A DNA stretch of 41,138 nt from Paracoccaceae bacterium. Its GTDB lineage: Bacteria > Pseudomonadota > Alphaproteobacteria > Rhodobacterales > Rhodobacteraceae. Below are positions 1 through 7,506 of this stretch, piece by piece (the first letter of the stretch is position 1; each line of letters opens with the position of its first letter). Position numbers and translations under genes: made by a program. The notes under the pieces were generated by a model, which did no database searches, was not told where the DNA came from, and saw only the letters and a program-made list of their open reading frames with translations. Where the stretch lies: positions 1 through 41,138 of the forward strand of contig JANZZL010000027.1 in assembly GCA_026419405.1 (NCBI GenBank). Direction: 5' to 3'.

Positions 1-720
1 GATATCAAGAGCCTGGATGTCCTTTACGCCAAGACGCTGGACTTCTACACCGAGCTGGCCCTCTACATCGCCGCCGGCGAGGCGAAGCTGGCCGAGGTGG
101 ACGGCACGCTGATCCCGGCCAAGGAGGCCGAGGTCGCCGCCGCGCCCGAGGCCGACAAGGTGATGAAGGCGCAGGAGTTGCGCGACCTGCGCGCCGCCCG
201 CGGGGACCTCGAACGCCGGGTGCATGACCTGCGGTTGACCCGGCAGGTGACGATGCAGTCCCTGCCCTCGATCCGGCTGGTGCAGGAGAACGACAAGAGC
301 CTGGTCACCAAGATCAACTCGACCCTGGTGAACACGGTGCCCCTGTGGGAGACCCAGCTCGCGCAGGCGGTGACGATCCAGCGCTCGGCCGAGGCCGCGA
401 CGGCGGTGCGCGAGGCGACCGACCTGACCAACGAGCTGCTCACGGCCAACGCCAGGAACCTGCGCGAGGCCAACCGGGTCGTGCGCGAGGAGATGGAGCG
501 CGGCGTGTTCGACATCGAGGCGGTGAAGGCGGCCAATGCCGAACTGATCGCCACCATCGAGGAAAGCCTGCAGATCGCCGACGAGGGCAAGCGCAAGCGG
601 GCCCAGGCCGAGGAGGAGCTGCGCAGGATGGAGGCCGAGCTCAAGGCGACGCTGGCCGCCGCCCGGGCCCGCCGCGACGCGGTCGGCGAGACCGCCGGCG
701 GCGCGGTTCCGCGCGGCTGA
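1..720 (+). CDS. TelA/KlaA-family toxic anion resistance protein (5' partial)
   Basis: The reading frame is open from the first base and ends at a TGA; 239 residues of the C-terminal part are visible and the start lies outside the window. The sequence is almost wholly charged alpha-helix or coiled coil. It carries the family hallmarks QSLPSIRLVQENDKSL, a TLVNTVPLWETQL stretch and the late TNELL-TANARNLREAN segment, as in TelA (tellurite resistance) and Bacillus YaaN. A biochemical activity for this cytoplasmic family is not established; it is associated with tellurite and envelope-stress tolerance. It is followed after 7 bases by the DUF2927 lipoprotein gene, then by SPFH and zinc-ribbon genes on the same strand, so one transcription unit is likely. 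A GTG at 97 is internal to the conserved domain and is not the start. Family assignment is firm; function is not. Confidence 0.88.
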   Translation, partial: DIKSLDVLYAKTLDFYTELALYIAAGEAKLAEVDGTLIPAKEAEVAAAPEADKVMKAQELRDLRAARGDLERRVHDLRLTRQVTMQSLPSIRLVQENDKSLVTKINSTLVNTVPLWETQLAQAVTIQRSAEAATAVREATDLTNELLTANARNLREANRVVREEMERGVFDIEAVKAANAELIATIEESLQIADEGKRKRAQAEEELRRMEAELKATLAAARARRDAVGETAGGAVPRG

Positions 721-727
721 GGCGCGC

Positions 728-1666
728 GTGGGCGGGTTCCGGGCACTGGCGGGACCTCTCGCGGCGGCGGCCCTGCTCGCGGCCTGCCAGCCGGCGACCG
801 AACCGCCGGTCCGGCCGCTGCCGGCGCGCCCGGTCTCGCCGACGCCGAAGCCGCCCTCGGAGGCAAGCATCGCGGCACGGGCGCATTACGCGCGCGTCGA
901 GCGGGACCTGAAGTCACAGGGGCTGCTGCGCAGCGACGACGGGCGGCGCGACGCGCCCTTCACCGCCGAGGACCTCGCCGGAAACTTCATGCGGGTCGCC
1001 CTCTACGACGAGCTGGTGGACGAGGGGGGCACCTTCGTTGCCCGCGAACGGGCAAGCGAGCTGCGCCGCTGGGAAGGACCGATCCGCATGCGTGCCGTCT
1101 TCGGCGACAGCGTGCCCGAGGCGCAGCGCATGAAGGATCTGGCGACGCTGGCCGACTACGCGGCGCGGCTGTCGCGCGTGACCGGCCTGACGATCCGCAT
1201 GACCGAGGGCGCGGACGCGAACTTCGATGTGGTGTTCCTTGCCGAGGACGAGCGCTGGAAGTCGGCCGGCCTTCTCAGATCGCTCGTGCCCACGATCAGC
1301 ACGACGGCGATCAACACGGTGATCACGCTGCCCCGCGACGTCTTCTGCATGGTCTTCGCGATCTCGGACGGCGAGTCGCCGGTCTACCGTCAGGCGGTGG
1401 CGGTGATCCGCGCCGAGCACCCCGACACCCTGCGGACAGCCTGCATCCACGAGGAGATCGCCCAGGCGCTCGGCCTGCCGAACGACAGCCGGACGGCCCG
1501 CCCGTCGATCTTCAACGACGACGAGGAGTTCGGCCTGCTGACCCCGCACGACGAGCTTCTGCTGCGCATCCTCTACGACCGTCGCCTGAAGCCCGGGATG
1601 AAGGCCGAGGAGGCCCGCCCGATCGTGGAGCGCATCGCGCGCGAGCTGGTGGGCGGGGAGAGCTGA
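728..1666 (+). CDS. DUF2927 domain lipoprotein
   Basis: The protein has 312 residues and a GTG start only 7 bases after the telA-like stop. Residues 1-20 form a lipoprotein signal peptide with the lipobox LLAAC, so Cys20 would be lipidated and the protein anchored to the inner or outer membrane. A proline-rich linker follows (about 22-45). The C-terminal half matches DUF2927, with the conserved TACIHEEIAQALGLPNDS and FNDDEEFGLLTPHDELLLRILYD segments (about residues 238-285). HEEIAQALGLPND resembles the HExxH helix of zinc peptidases, but the second histidine is absent, so peptidase activity cannot be claimed. Function is unknown. Its position between TelA and the SPFH gene suggests a periplasmic or membrane-side component of the same module. 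Confidence 0.85.
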   Translation: MGGFRALAGPLAAAALLAACQPATEPPVRPLPARPVSPTPKPPSEASIAARAHYARVERDLKSQGLLRSDDGRRDAPFTAEDLAGNFMRVALYDELVDEGGTFVARERASELRRWEGPIRMRAVFGDSVPEAQRMKDLATLADYAARLSRVTGLTIRMTEGADANFDVVFLAEDERWKSAGLLRSLVPTISTTAINTVITLPRDVFCMVFAISDGESPVYRQAVAVIRAEHPDTLRTACIHEEIAQALGLPNDSRTARPSIFNDDEEFGLLTPHDELLLRILYDRRLKPGMKAEEARPIVERIARELVGGES

Positions 1667-1758
1667 CGCGCGCCGACGGGGCGCCCGACGAGTTGACGCG
1701 ACCGGCCGGGAGACGCAGGCTCGGGCCACCCGCCGCCGGCAAGCACGGAGCATGTGAC

Positions 1759-2877
1759 ATGGGCATCCTCGACTTCCTCTCCGGCCAGTTCATCGACGTC
1801 ATCCACTGGACGGATGACACCCGCGACACGCTGGTCTGGCGTTTCGAGCGGGAAGGGCACGAGATCAAGTACGGCGCGAAGCTGACCGTGCGCGAGGGGC
1901 AGGCGGCGGTCTTCGTCCACGAGGGCCAGCTCGCCGACGTGTTCACCCCCGGCCTCTACATGCTCGAGACGAACAACCTGCCCATCCTGACCACGCTCCA
2001 GCACTGGGACCACGGCTTCCGGTCGCCGTTCAAGTCGGAGATCTACTTCGTCAACACGACCCGGGTCGGCAACCTCAAGTGGGGCACGAAGAACCCCATC
2101 ATCTGCCGCGACCCCGAGTTCGGGCCGGTGCGGCTGCGCGCCTTCGGCACCTATGCGATCCGGGTGACGGACCCGGGGCGGTTCATGACCGAGATCGTCG
2201 GCACCGACGGCGAGTTCACCAAAGACGAGATCAGCTTCCAGATCCGCAACATCCTGGTGCAGGAGATCGGCCGGGTGCTCGCCTCGTCGGGCATCCCCGT
2301 GCTCGACATGGCGGCCAACACCGCCGAGCTCGCCAAGCTCGTCGTCAGGGCGATCGAGCCGACGCTGGCCGGCTACGGCATCGCGATCCCGGAGTTCTAC
2401 ATCGAGAACATCTCGCTGCCCGAGGAGGTGGAGCGCGTGCTCGACAAGCGCACCTCGATGGGGATCGTCGGCGATCTGGGCCGGTTCGCGCAGTTCTCCG
2501 CGGCCGAGGCAATGACCCGCGCCGCCGAGAACCCCGGCACCGCCGGGGCCGGCATGGGGATGGGCATCGGCATGGCGATGGGCGGGGCGGTTGCCGGGCC
2601 CTGGGGCCACGGCGCCCAGCGGCCCCCGGCGGCATCGCCACCGCCGCCGCCCCCGGCCGAGCACGTCTGGCACATCGCCGAAGACGGCGAGACGAAAGGC
2701 CCGTTCTCGACCGCCGCGATGGGGCGCATGGCCGCCGCGGGGACGCTCACCCGCGAGAGCCTGGTCTGGACCCCCGGGCAGGACGGCTGGAAGCGCGCCG
2801 ACGAGGTGGCCGATCTCGCCCGGCTCTTCACCGTGATGCCGCCGCCGCCGCCCCCGCCCCGGCCACGCGGAGCCTGA
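1759..2877 (+). CDS. SPFH-domain protein with C-terminal GYF_2 domain (YdjI-like)
   Basis: The protein has 372 residues. The ATG at 1759 is chosen because GGAG lies 8 bases upstream and the conserved family N-terminus (MGILDFLSGQFIDVIHW) begins there. Residues about 20-250 form an SPFH/Band-7 domain of the type often labelled 'virion core protein' (Bacillus YdjI-like). A Gly/Met-rich stretch (about 265-285) and a proline run follow, then a GYF_2 domain (about 301-360, W-H-I..G..KGPFS...W.PG.DGW) and a proline-rich tail. No transmembrane helix or signal is apparent, so it should be a peripheral scaffold. In Bacillus the related protein acts with a zinc-ribbon membrane partner and PspA in membrane stress; the next gene here encodes such a zinc-ribbon protein. 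The GYF_2 domain probably mediates binding to proline-rich ligands (inference). Confidence 0.88.
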   Translation: MGILDFLSGQFIDVIHWTDDTRDTLVWRFEREGHEIKYGAKLTVREGQAAVFVHEGQLADVFTPGLYMLETNNLPILTTLQHWDHGFRSPFKSEIYFVNTTRVGNLKWGTKNPIICRDPEFGPVRLRAFGTYAIRVTDPGRFMTEIVGTDGEFTKDEISFQIRNILVQEIGRVLASSGIPVLDMAANTAELAKLVVRAIEPTLAGYGIAIPEFYIENISLPEEVERVLDKRTSMGIVGDLGRFAQFSAAEAMTRAAENPGTAGAGMGMGIGMAMGGAVAGPWGHGAQRPPAASPPPPPPAEHVWHIAEDGETKGPFSTAAMGRMAAAGTLTRESLVWTPGQDGWKRADEVADLARLFTVMPPPPPPPRPRGA

Positions 2878-2881
2878 CGCC

Positions 2882-4018
2882 ATGAGCGACGCGGGGACTG
2901 CACGGGCGGCCCCCGCCGAGGAACACCGCTATCCCTGCGAGCAGTGCGGCGCCGACCTGCGCTATGCGCCGGGCCAGACGAAACTCGTCTGCGACTACTG
3001 CGGGCATGCCCAGTCGATCGCGCCGGCCGGACGGGAGAAGCTCGCGGCAATGGCCGAGATCGACCTGGCCCGCGGGCTCGCCCAGCGCATCCCGCCCGAG
3101 CTCCTCGAGGAGACGCGGGCGACGCAGTGCCCCAACTGCGGCGCGAAGTTCGATTTCGACCCCTCGGTCCACGCCGCCGAATGCCCGTTCTGCGCCACGC
3201 CCGTGGTTGCCGACACGGGGCTCGACCGGCACATCAAGCCGCAGGCCCTGGTGCCCTTCCGCCTGACGGAGGAGGCGGCGCGGGAGGCGCTGACGCGCTG
3301 GCTCGGCAGTCTCTGGTTCGCGCCGAACGGCCTGCGCGACTATGCGCGGAAGGGGCGGCGGATGCAGGGCATCTACACGCCGTTCTGGACCTTCGACGCC
3401 GATACCGTCAGCCGCTACACCGGCCTGCGGGGCGACCACTACTACGAGACGCGCACCCGCCGCGGCCCCCGTGGCGAGACCCGGACCGAGCGCGTGCAGA
3501 AGACCCGCTGGACCCCCGCGGCGGGGCGCGTCGCGCGGCATTTCGACGATGTCGTGGTGCTGGCCTCGACCGCGCTGCCCCGCGACCATGTCGACAGCCT
3601 CGAGCCCTGGGACCTGAGCGCACTCGAGCCCTACCGCCCCGACTACCTGGCCGGCTTCCGGGCCGAGGGCTACACCGTGCAGCTCGCCGACGGCCACGCC
3701 ATCGCCCGGGAACGGATGACCCGCATCATCGAGCACGACGTGCGGCGGGCCATCGGCGGCGACGTGCAGAAGATCACCTCGCTGGCGACCGAGTGGTCCG
3801 GCGAGACCTTCAAGCACATCCTGCTGCCGATCTGGCTCGCCGCCTACAAGTTCCGCGGCAGGAGCTACCGCTTCGTCGTGAACGGCCAGACCGGCGAGGT
3901 GAAGGGCGAGCGGCCCTATTCGTGGATCAAGATCGCCTTCGCCGTCCTGCTCGGCGCGATCCTCGCCGCGGGTGCGGCCTACCTCATCCACCTGCAGGAG
4001 CAGGGCGGCGGGTTCTGA
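2882..4018 (+). CDS. TFIIB-type zinc-ribbon membrane protein (YdjG-like)
   Basis: The protein has 378 residues and starts 4 bases after the SPFH gene stop. It has two zinc ribbons: Cys19, Cys22, Cys37, Cys40 and Cys83, Cys86, Cys101, Cys104. The middle region (about 110-340) has no enzyme motif I recognise and includes a basic Tyr/Arg-rich segment. One transmembrane helix lies near the C-terminus (about 348-371), leaving a short glycine-rich tail. Database entries for this family are often named 'primosomal protein N' or 'helicase' because of the zinc ribbons, but no helicase motif is present. The layout matches a tail-anchored partner of the adjacent SPFH protein, as in Bacillus YdjG/YdjI. 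Role is inferred from context. Confidence 0.85.
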   Translation: MSDAGTARAAPAEEHRYPCEQCGADLRYAPGQTKLVCDYCGHAQSIAPAGREKLAAMAEIDLARGLAQRIPPELLEETRATQCPNCGAKFDFDPSVHAAECPFCATPVVADTGLDRHIKPQALVPFRLTEEAAREALTRWLGSLWFAPNGLRDYARKGRRMQGIYTPFWTFDADTVSRYTGLRGDHYYETRTRRGPRGETRTERVQKTRWTPAAGRVARHFDDVVVLASTALPRDHVDSLEPWDLSALEPYRPDYLAGFRAEGYTVQLADGHAIARERMTRIIEHDVRRAIGGDVQKITSLATEWSGETFKHILLPIWLAAYKFRGRSYRFVVNGQTGEVKGERPYSWIKIAFAVLLGAILAAGAAYLIHLQEQGGGF

Positions 4019-4038
4019 CCGCCGCCCCAAGCGCCGCG

Positions 4039-4458
4039 CTAGCCCTTCGTGATCGCCACCTTGCGGGCGCCCTTCGCCGCCTCCGGCGCGGCCTTCGGGA
4101 CCGTCACCACCAGGACACCGTCCTTCAGCTCGGCCGAGATCCTGGCCTCGTCGGCATCGGGCGGCAGGCGGAAGCTGCGGCTGAAGCTGCCGTACTCGCG
4201 CTCGGTGAAGTACCAGGTCTCGCCCTTCTCCTCGCGGCTGCTGCGCTTCTCGCCCCTCACGGTGACCACGCCGTCATGCACCGAAAGGTCGATATCCTTC
4301 TCCTCGACCCCCGGCACCTCCATGCGGATCGTGTATCCGCCGTCGGTGGACGAGGCCTCGGACGCCGGGGCGAACCAGTCGGCGATCCGTCCGCCGAGGG
4401 CGCGGAACGGATCGTAGAGCGAGGGCCAGAAGCCCGAGGTGTGGGATTTCTCGACCAT
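4039..4458 (-). CDS. Small heat-shock protein, Hsp20/alpha-crystallin family
   Basis: The protein has 139 residues. The frame is open further upstream, but the ATG at 4458 is preceded by a strong AAGGAGGAG ribosome site and begins a typical N-terminus. The alpha-crystallin domain covers about residues 40-135: YTIRMEVPGVEEKDIDLSV, then a VTVRGEKRSS strand, and the A-x-x-x-n-G-v-L family signature seen as AELKDGVLVVTVPK. Such proteins form oligomers and hold unfolding cytoplasmic proteins without ATP. It converges with the zinc-ribbon gene (20-base gap) and diverges from the PfkB kinase gene. An FNR-type box at 4520-4533 lies in the shared upstream region, hinting at oxygen-linked control. No ROSE-type thermometer is obvious in the short leader. 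Confidence 0.93.
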   Translation of the reverse strand: MVEKSHTSGFWPSLYDPFRALGGRIADWFAPASEASSTDGGYTIRMEVPGVEEKDIDLSVHDGVVTVRGEKRSSREEKGETWYFTEREYGSFSRSFRLPPDADEARISAELKDGVLVVTVPKAAPEAAKGARKVAITKG

Positions 4459-4519
4459 CTTCTCCTCCTTCGGCAGGTCGGATGCCCGCGCAGCCTCGGA
4501 TTGCCGGCGAGTCGGCGCA

Positions 4520-4533
4520 TTGACCTCGATCAA
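4520..4533. promoter_or_regulatory. FNR/FnrL-type box between hsp20 and the PfkB kinase gene
   Basis: The sequence TTGACCTCGATCAA fits the FNR family consensus TTGAT-N4-ATCAA at 9 of 10 defined positions and matches the common alphaproteobacterial form TTGAC-N4-ATCAA exactly. It lies 61 bases upstream of the hsp20 ATG and 62 bases upstream of the kinase ATG, so either or both genes could be targets. I see no convincing -10 hexamer at the expected spacing for either direction, which lowers confidence. Confidence 0.5.
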
Positions 4534-4595
4534 CCCCCCCGTTGCCCGGCTCGCCACGCGCGGCTAAGGATCGTCGGGGAACGAGGGAGAGAGCC

Positions 4596-5513
4596 ATGAT
4601 CCTCTGTGCGGGAGAGGCGCTGATCGACATGCTGCCGCGGCAGACGGCGGCGGGAGAGGCGGCCTTCGCCCCCTACGCGGGCGGCGCGGTCTTCAACACC
4701 GCGATCGCCCTCGGACGCCTCGGCGCGAGGACGGCGTTCTTCAGCGGCATCTCGACGGACCTCTTCGGCGAGATGCTGGGCGAGGCGCTGAAGGCCTCGA
4801 AGGTGCAGAGCCTGGCGCACCGGTCCGACCGGCCGACGACGCTGGCCTTCGTGACCCTGACCGGCGGACAGGCCAGATATGCCTTCTACGACGAGAACAC
4901 GGCGGGGCGGATGCTCACCTCGGCCGACCTGCCGAAGCTCGGCAGGGACGTGAAGGCCGTCTTCCAGGGCGGCATCTCGCTCGTCGTCGAGCCCTGCGGG
5001 GCGGCATACGAGGCGCTGATGACGCGCGAGGCGCCACAGCGGGTCACCATGCTCGACCCCAACATCCGCCCCGGATTCATCCGCGACGAACGCGCCTACC
5101 GCGCCAGGATCGGCCGGATGCTGGCGCTTGCCGACATCGTCAAGCTCTCGGACGAGGACCTGCACTGGATCCTGGGGAAGGGGGACCTGCGCGGGCTCGC
5201 GGGCGAGATCCTGCGGATGGGGCCGAAGCTCGTCTGCGTCACCGAAGGCGCGGCCGGCGCGCGCGGCTTCACCGCGAAGGGCGAGGTGGCGGTCGAGGGG
5301 CGGCGCGTCGAGGTGGCCGATACGGTCGGCGCGGGTGACACCTTCAACGCGGGCGTCCTCGCCGCGCTCGACCGAGCAGGCGCGCTCACCAAGGCGGCCC
5401 TGGCCGACCTGCCGGAGGCGACCCTGCGCGAGGCCCTGTCGCTCGGCTGCCGGGCGGCGGCCGTCACCGTCAGCCGCCCCGGCGCCAATCCGCCCTGGAG
5501 CCACGAGGTGTGA
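4596..5513 (+). CDS. PfkB-family carbohydrate kinase (fructokinase-like)
   Basis: The protein has 305 residues; the ATG at 4596 has a GGGAGAG ribosome site and starts the typical family strand [13 protein letters not shown]. The N-terminal sugar-binding motif [15 protein letters not shown] lies at about residues 28-43, and the PfkB signature [12 protein letters not shown] holds the catalytic base Asp248. Family members phosphorylate a sugar or nucleoside with ATP in the cytoplasm. The closest type is fructokinase (fructose to fructose 6-phosphate), but ribokinase or 2-keto-3-deoxygluconate kinase cannot be excluded from sequence alone. Its stop overlaps the dtd start by 4 bases (GTGA), so the two are translationally coupled. 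An FNR-type box lies upstream. Confidence 0.87.
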   Translation: MILCAGEALIDMLPRQTAAGEAAFAPYAGGAVFNTAIALGRLGARTAFFSGISTDLFGEMLGEALKASKVQSLAHRSDRPTTLAFVTLTGGQARYAFYDENTAGRMLTSADLPKLGRDVKAVFQGGISLVVEPCGAAYEALMTREAPQRVTMLDPNIRPGFIRDERAYRARIGRMLALADIVKLSDEDLHWILGKGDLRGLAGEILRMGPKLVCVTEGAAGARGFTAKGEVAVEGRRVEVADTVGAGDTFNAGVLAALDRAGALTKAALADLPEATLREALSLGCRAAAVTVSRPGANPPWSHEV

Positions 5514-5947
5514 GGGCGCTCGTCCAGCGCGTCTCGCAGGCCTCCGTCACGGTTGCGGGCGAGCGGATCTCCGGGATCGGGCCGGGCCTGGTGGCCCTGG
5601 TCTGCGCGATGCAGGGCGACACCGAGGACAGGGCCGAGGCGCTCGCCGGGCGCATCGCGCGCCTGCGGATCTTCCGCGACGAGGCGGGCAGGATGAACCG
5701 GTCGCTGCTCGACACCGGCGGCGCGGCCCTCGTCGTCAGCCAGTTCACGCTGGCGGCCGACACCAGCCGCGGCAACCGCCCCGGCTTCTCGGCGGCAGCC
5801 GACCCGGCGACGGGCGTGCGGCTCTACGAGCGCACGGCCGCGGCGCTGGCCGATCTCGGGGTTCCGGTGGCCCTGGGGCGGTTCGGCGCCGACATGCAGG
5901 TCGCCCTCGTCAACGACGGGCCGGTCACGATCTGGCTCGAGACCTGA
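5510..5947 (+). CDS. dtd: D-aminoacyl-tRNA deacylase
   Basis: The protein has 145 residues, the normal family length. It starts at a GTG that overlaps the kinase stop in a GTGA. It hydrolyses the ester bond of D-aminoacyl-tRNAs (and Gly-tRNA-Ala), freeing mischarged tRNA in the cytoplasm. The [21 protein letters not shown] segment (about residues 77-97) contains the active-site SQFTL, and the [10 protein letters not shown] segment at the C-terminus contains the cross-subunit Gly-Pro motif that enforces chirality. [15 protein letters not shown] is the standard N-terminus. It is coupled to an unrelated sugar kinase, which suggests shared expression rather than shared function. A perfect inverted repeat follows 13 bases after the stop. 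Confidence 0.96.
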   Translation: MRALVQRVSQASVTVAGERISGIGPGLVALVCAMQGDTEDRAEALAGRIARLRIFRDEAGRMNRSLLDTGGAALVVSQFTLAADTSRGNRPGFSAAADPATGVRLYERTAAALADLGVPVALGRFGADMQVALVNDGPVTIWLET

Positions 5948-5960
5948 CGCCGACCGCGGA

Positions 5961-5979
5961 CTGCCCGATTTTCGGGCAG
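5961..5979. terminator. Inverted repeat after dtd, possible terminator
   Basis: Perfect 8-bp arms CTGCCCGA and TCGGGCAG are separated by TTT, 13 bases after the dtd stop and about 100 bases before the ATP-grasp gene. No T-run follows on either strand, so it is not a canonical intrinsic terminator. It may end the kinase-dtd transcript, stabilise its 3' end or act as an operator for the next operon. A further copy of CGGGCAG lies at 5991-5997. Confidence 0.45.
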
Positions 5980-6081
5980 ACGACCCCCTGCGGGCAGCGA
6001 AACCGTTGCATCCGGCCCGGCCTGCGGCTTGGATTGGCGGCGGAGCGGTCCGGGGGGCCCGGCGGCGGGATCGGCGGCGGA

Positions 6082-7506
6082 ATGAGCGGAGAGCCACGCT
6101 TCTTCGACGAGATGCGCAGCGGCGATGCGCCGCGCCCGCCCTACGCCGAATACGACCGCTGGTTCCGCGCCGAGGACCTGTCGCGGCTGCGCCGCAAGTC
6201 GGAGGAGGCCGAGACCTTCTTCCGCCGGACCGGCATCACCTTCAACGTCTACGGCGCGGCCGAGGCGGACGAGCGGCTCATCCCCTTCGACATCGTGCCG
6301 CGCATCCTCTCGGGGCGCGAATGGTCGCGCCTCGCCCGCGGCATCGAGCAGCGCGTGCGGGCGATCAACGCCTTCCTGCACGACATCTACCACCGTCAGG
6401 AGATCCTGCGCGCGGGGCGCATCCCCAAGGAGCTGGTCGCGCAGAACGATGCCTTCCTGCCGCAGATGATCGGCGTCACCCCGCCCGGCGGGGTCTACAC
6501 CCACATCGTCGGCATCGATCTGGTGCGCACCGGCGAGGACGAGTTCTACGTGCTCGAGGACAATGCGCGCACGCCGTCCGGGGTGAGCTACATGCTCGAG
6601 AACCGCGAGACGATGCTCCAGATGTTCCCCGAGCTGTTCACGCGGATCCGGGTGCGTCCGGTCTCGGACTATCCCACGCGGCTGCGCCGCTCGCTGGCGG
6701 CCTCGGCCCCGCCGGCCTGCTCCGGCAAGCCCGTGGTCGCGGTGCTGACGCCTGGCATCCACAACTCGGCCTATTTCGAGCACTCGTTCCTCGCCGACCA
6801 GATGGGCGCCGAGCTTGTCGAGGGGCACGACCTGCGCGTGGTCGACGGCCGGATCGCGATGCGCACCACGCAGGGCTACCAGCCGATCGACGTGCTCTAC
6901 CGCCGCGTCGACGACGACTTCCTCGACCCGCTGATCTTCCGTCCCGACTCGCTGCTGGGCGTGCCGGGGGTCTTCGACATCTACCGCGCCGGCGGCGTCA
7001 CCATCGCGAATGCCCCCGGAACCGGGATCGCCGACGACAAGGCGATCTACTCCTACATGCCGGACATCGTGGAATTCTACACCGGCGAGACGGCGCTCCT
7101 GCAGAACGTGCCGACCTGGCGCTGCTCGGACCCCTCGGCGCTCGCCTACGTGCTCGAGCATCTGTCCGAGCTGGTGGTGAAGGAGGTGCATGGTTCGGGC
7201 GGCTACGGAATGCTGGTCGGGCCGGCCGCGTCGCGCAAGGAACTCGCCGCCTTCCGAGAGAAGCTCGTCGCGCGGCCGGCCAACTACATCGCCCAGCCCA
7301 CGCTGGCGCTCTCGACCGTGCCGATCCTGACGAAGGCCGGGCTCGCGCCCCGGCACGTCGATCTCAGGCCCTACGTCCTGGTCTCGCCCGACCGCATCGA
7401 CCTCGTGCCGGGCGGGCTGACGCGGGTGGCGCTGAAGCGCGGCTCGCTCGTCGTCAATTCCTCGCAGGGTGGCGGCACCAAGGACACCTGGGTGCTGGAG
7501 GACTGA
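6082..7506 (+). CDS. Circularly permuted type 2 ATP-grasp protein (Anbu cluster)
   Basis: The protein has 474 residues. The ATG at 6082 has a weak GGCGG site, but the conserved N-terminus (FFDEM...YDRWF) follows at once. Recognisable elements are a VLEDNARTPSGVSYMLENR block (about 157-175) that belongs to the nucleotide and Mg site, and the KEVHGSGGYG loop (about 367-376). These are typical of the DUF404/DUF407 ATP-grasp family, in which the ATP-grasp fold is circularly permuted. ATP-grasp enzymes join a carboxylate to an amine through an acyl phosphate; substrates here are unknown, and peptide-bond formation is the usual proposal. It is translationally coupled to the alpha-E gene (TGATG) and is the first gene of a four-gene set ending with Anbu. 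Confidence 0.93.
   Translation: MSGEPRFFDEMRSGDAPRPPYAEYDRWFRAEDLSRLRRKSEEAETFFRRTGITFNVYGAAEADERLIPFDIVPRILSGREWSRLARGIEQRVRAINAFLHDIYHRQEILRAGRIPKELVAQNDAFLPQMIGVTPPGGVYTHIVGIDLVRTGEDEFYVLEDNARTPSGVSYMLENRETMLQMFPELFTRIRVRPVSDYPTRLRRSLAASAPPACSGKPVVAVLTPGIHNSAYFEHSFLADQMGAELVEGHDLRVVDGRIAMRTTQGYQPIDVLYRRVDDDFLDPLIFRPDSLLGVPGVFDIYRAGGVTIANAPGTGIADDKAIYSYMPDIVEFYTGETALLQNVPTWRCSDPSALAYVLEHLSELVVKEVHGSGGYGMLVGPAASRKELAAFREKLVARPANYIAQPTLALSTVPILTKAGLAPRHVDLRPYVLVSPDRIDLVPGGLTRVALKRGSLVVNSSQGGGTKDTWVLED

Noticed and set aside
1759-2877. Prophage remnant suggested by the 'virion core protein' label of this SPFH family
   Set aside because: No phage structural, integrase or lysis gene is nearby. 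The domain is SPFH plus GYF_2 and the context is a cellular module.
2882-4018. Primosomal helicase (PriA-like) as product of the zinc-ribbon gene
   Set aside because: Only the zinc ribbons are shared; there are no Walker or helicase motifs, and the protein ends in a membrane helix.
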